A program made the position numbers and the translations under genes. A stretch of 64,000 nucleotides of DNA from JAADJA01 sp963840975 (GTDB taxonomy: Bacteria; Bacteroidota; Bacteroidia; Bacteroidales; JAADJA01), in NCBI GenBank assembly GCA_963840975.1, contig CAWJBC010000017.1, forward strand, positions 310,001-374,000, read 5' to 3'. The notes beneath the pieces are model-generated. The model worked only from the letters and a program-made list of their open reading frames with translations, searched no databases and was not told where the DNA came from. This document shows, in pieces, positions 63,389-64,000 of the stretch. Position 1 is the first letter of the stretch. Each line of letters begins with the position of its first letter.

Positions 63389-63985
63389 ATGATTATGGGA
63401 CCATTAATACCACTTGGAATAATCCCCGAACAATGGAACAATGTTGTTGCAGTAGCAATTGGGATGGCATTCGGTTTTATCATGGAAGGTTCAGGATTTT
63501 CTTCTTCACGCAAAATTGTTGGTCTGTTTTATGGTTATGATTTTACCGTTTTGAAAGTCTTTTTTACGGCAACGGTAACCGCAGCCATCGGCATACTCTA
63601 TTTTAATTACCTGGGATGGATTGATATGACATTGGTGCACATTCATCCCACCTATATAAGTGGCGCTATTATAGGCGGATTAATCATGGGTATAGGTTTC
63701 GTTACCGGAGGTTATTGCCCAGGAACAAGTTTTTGCGGTGTAGCGATCGGGAAAATTGATGCCATTGTTTATACTTTAGGACTTTTGGTTGGAATATTTA
63801 TTTTCAGTGAAACCTTTTCAGTTTTTCAGGGAATTTATGATGGAAACTATTTGGGAAACATCACCATTACTGAATTTTTTGGCTTATCACCCACATTATT
63901 TGTTTTTCTGTTTACACTTGCTGCTATTGCCATCTTCTTTGTTACATCATTTATTGTTAAAAGAGTAAAAGAGGTTAATTATTAA
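63389..63985 (+). CDS. YeeE/YedE (DUF395) family membrane protein, half 2
   Basis: A 198-residue partner of the preceding gene, with five or six helices. It carries the paired cysteine motif GGYCPGTSFCGVAIGKIDAI, and an early segment GMAFGFIMEGSGFSSSRKIV typical of the family. It may start at ATG 63389 or the internal ATG at 63395. Co-oriented, 15 bases after half 1, and last complete gene of the Psr-type operon in this window. Context supports import or export of thiosulfate or another sulfane compound used by the Psr complex. Confidence 0.9.
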   Translation: MIMGPLIPLGIIPEQWNNVVAVAIGMAFGFIMEGSGFSSSRKIVGLFYGYDFTVLKVFFTATVTAAIGILYFNYLGWIDMTLVHIHPTYISGAIIGGLIMGIGFVTGGYCPGTSFCGVAIGKIDAIVYTLGLLVGIFIFSETFSVFQGIYDGNYLGNITITEFFGLSPTLFVFLFTLAAIAIFFVTSFIVKRVKEVNY

Positions 63986-63989
63986 AAGC

Positions 63990-64000
63990 ATGAAAATATC
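63990..64000 (+). CDS. Possible start of a further operon gene, cut by window edge
   Basis: ATGAAAATATC begins five bases after the second YeeE/YedE stop. Too short to identify; placement suggests the operon continues. Confidence 0.25.

Noticed and set aside
1..64000. tRNA, rRNA genes and CRISPR arrays
   Set aside because: No cloverleaf-like sequence, rRNA segment or regularly spaced repeat array was recognised by eye. A covariance-model scan would be needed to exclude a single tRNA.

Overview
The window looks like a chromosomal segment of an anaerobic or microaerobic member of the Bacteroidota, probably Bacteroidales-like. The evidence is the type IX secretion/gliding gene set (porP, gldK, gldL, gldM, gldD, gldE), several secreted proteins with C-terminal type IX sorting domains, little sign of Shine-Dalgarno sequences, and promoters with the Bacteroidota TAnnTTTG box. 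No tRNA, rRNA or CRISPR array was recognised by eye.

Layout. 1-5.3 kb (minus): T9SS core and motor run porP-gldK-gldL-gldM, cut at the left edge before the expected gldN. 5.7-13.6 kb (plus): YitT-family membrane protein, zinc-ribbon protein, M48 lipoprotein protease, glyS, leuS (with a nuclease-like DUF559 domain nested near its KMSKS loop) and a DUF3108 protein. 13.7-21 kb (plus): a DUF4143 ATPase and a very large alpha-2-macroglobulin gene broken by three frameshifts. 21.2-27.7 kb (minus): creD with its regulator and a membrane protein, a MITE-like palindrome with a 7-bp target duplication, an M23 peptidase, and a T9SS-exported M14 carboxypeptidase. 27.9-33.2 kb (plus): DUF4440 lipoprotein, a GNAT/YoaP-like fusion, and three tandem T9SS cargo genes joined by identical junctions. 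33.3-37 kb (minus): gldD, gldE, ssb, mutY. 37-44.4 kb (plus): HU, a 29-residue basic protein, RNase G, trpS, hflX, lnt and a hydrolase. 44.4-46 kb (minus): tatC and pssA. 46.3-51.9 kb: queA, a frameshifted P-loop NTPase, a receiver-domain remnant beside a histidine kinase, mobA and an ECF-like membrane protein.

51.9-64 kb is the most distinctive part, a sulfur and electron-transfer island. On the minus strand lie an SQR-like flavoprotein, DUF1641, TusE/DsrC-like and DsrE-like genes, a Rieske protein followed by a cytochrome b fused to a twelve-site multiheme cytochrome c, and an FNR-type regulator with all four cluster cysteines. Divergent from the regulator is a Psr/Phs-type molybdopterin oxidoreductase operon (catalytic, iron-sulfur and membrane subunits) followed by two half-size YeeE/YedE transporters.

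Working model (inference): the FNR-like protein switches the island on without oxygen. YeeE/YedE proteins import a sulfur compound, and the Psr complex exchanges electrons between the menaquinone pool and polysulfide, thiosulfate or a related compound. The Rieske/cytochrome b-multiheme c unit passes quinol electrons to the periplasm, and the SQR/DUF1641/TusE/DsrE set handles sulfane sulfur in the cytoplasm. mobA and tatC, also in the window, could supply cofactor maturation and export for the Psr catalytic subunit.
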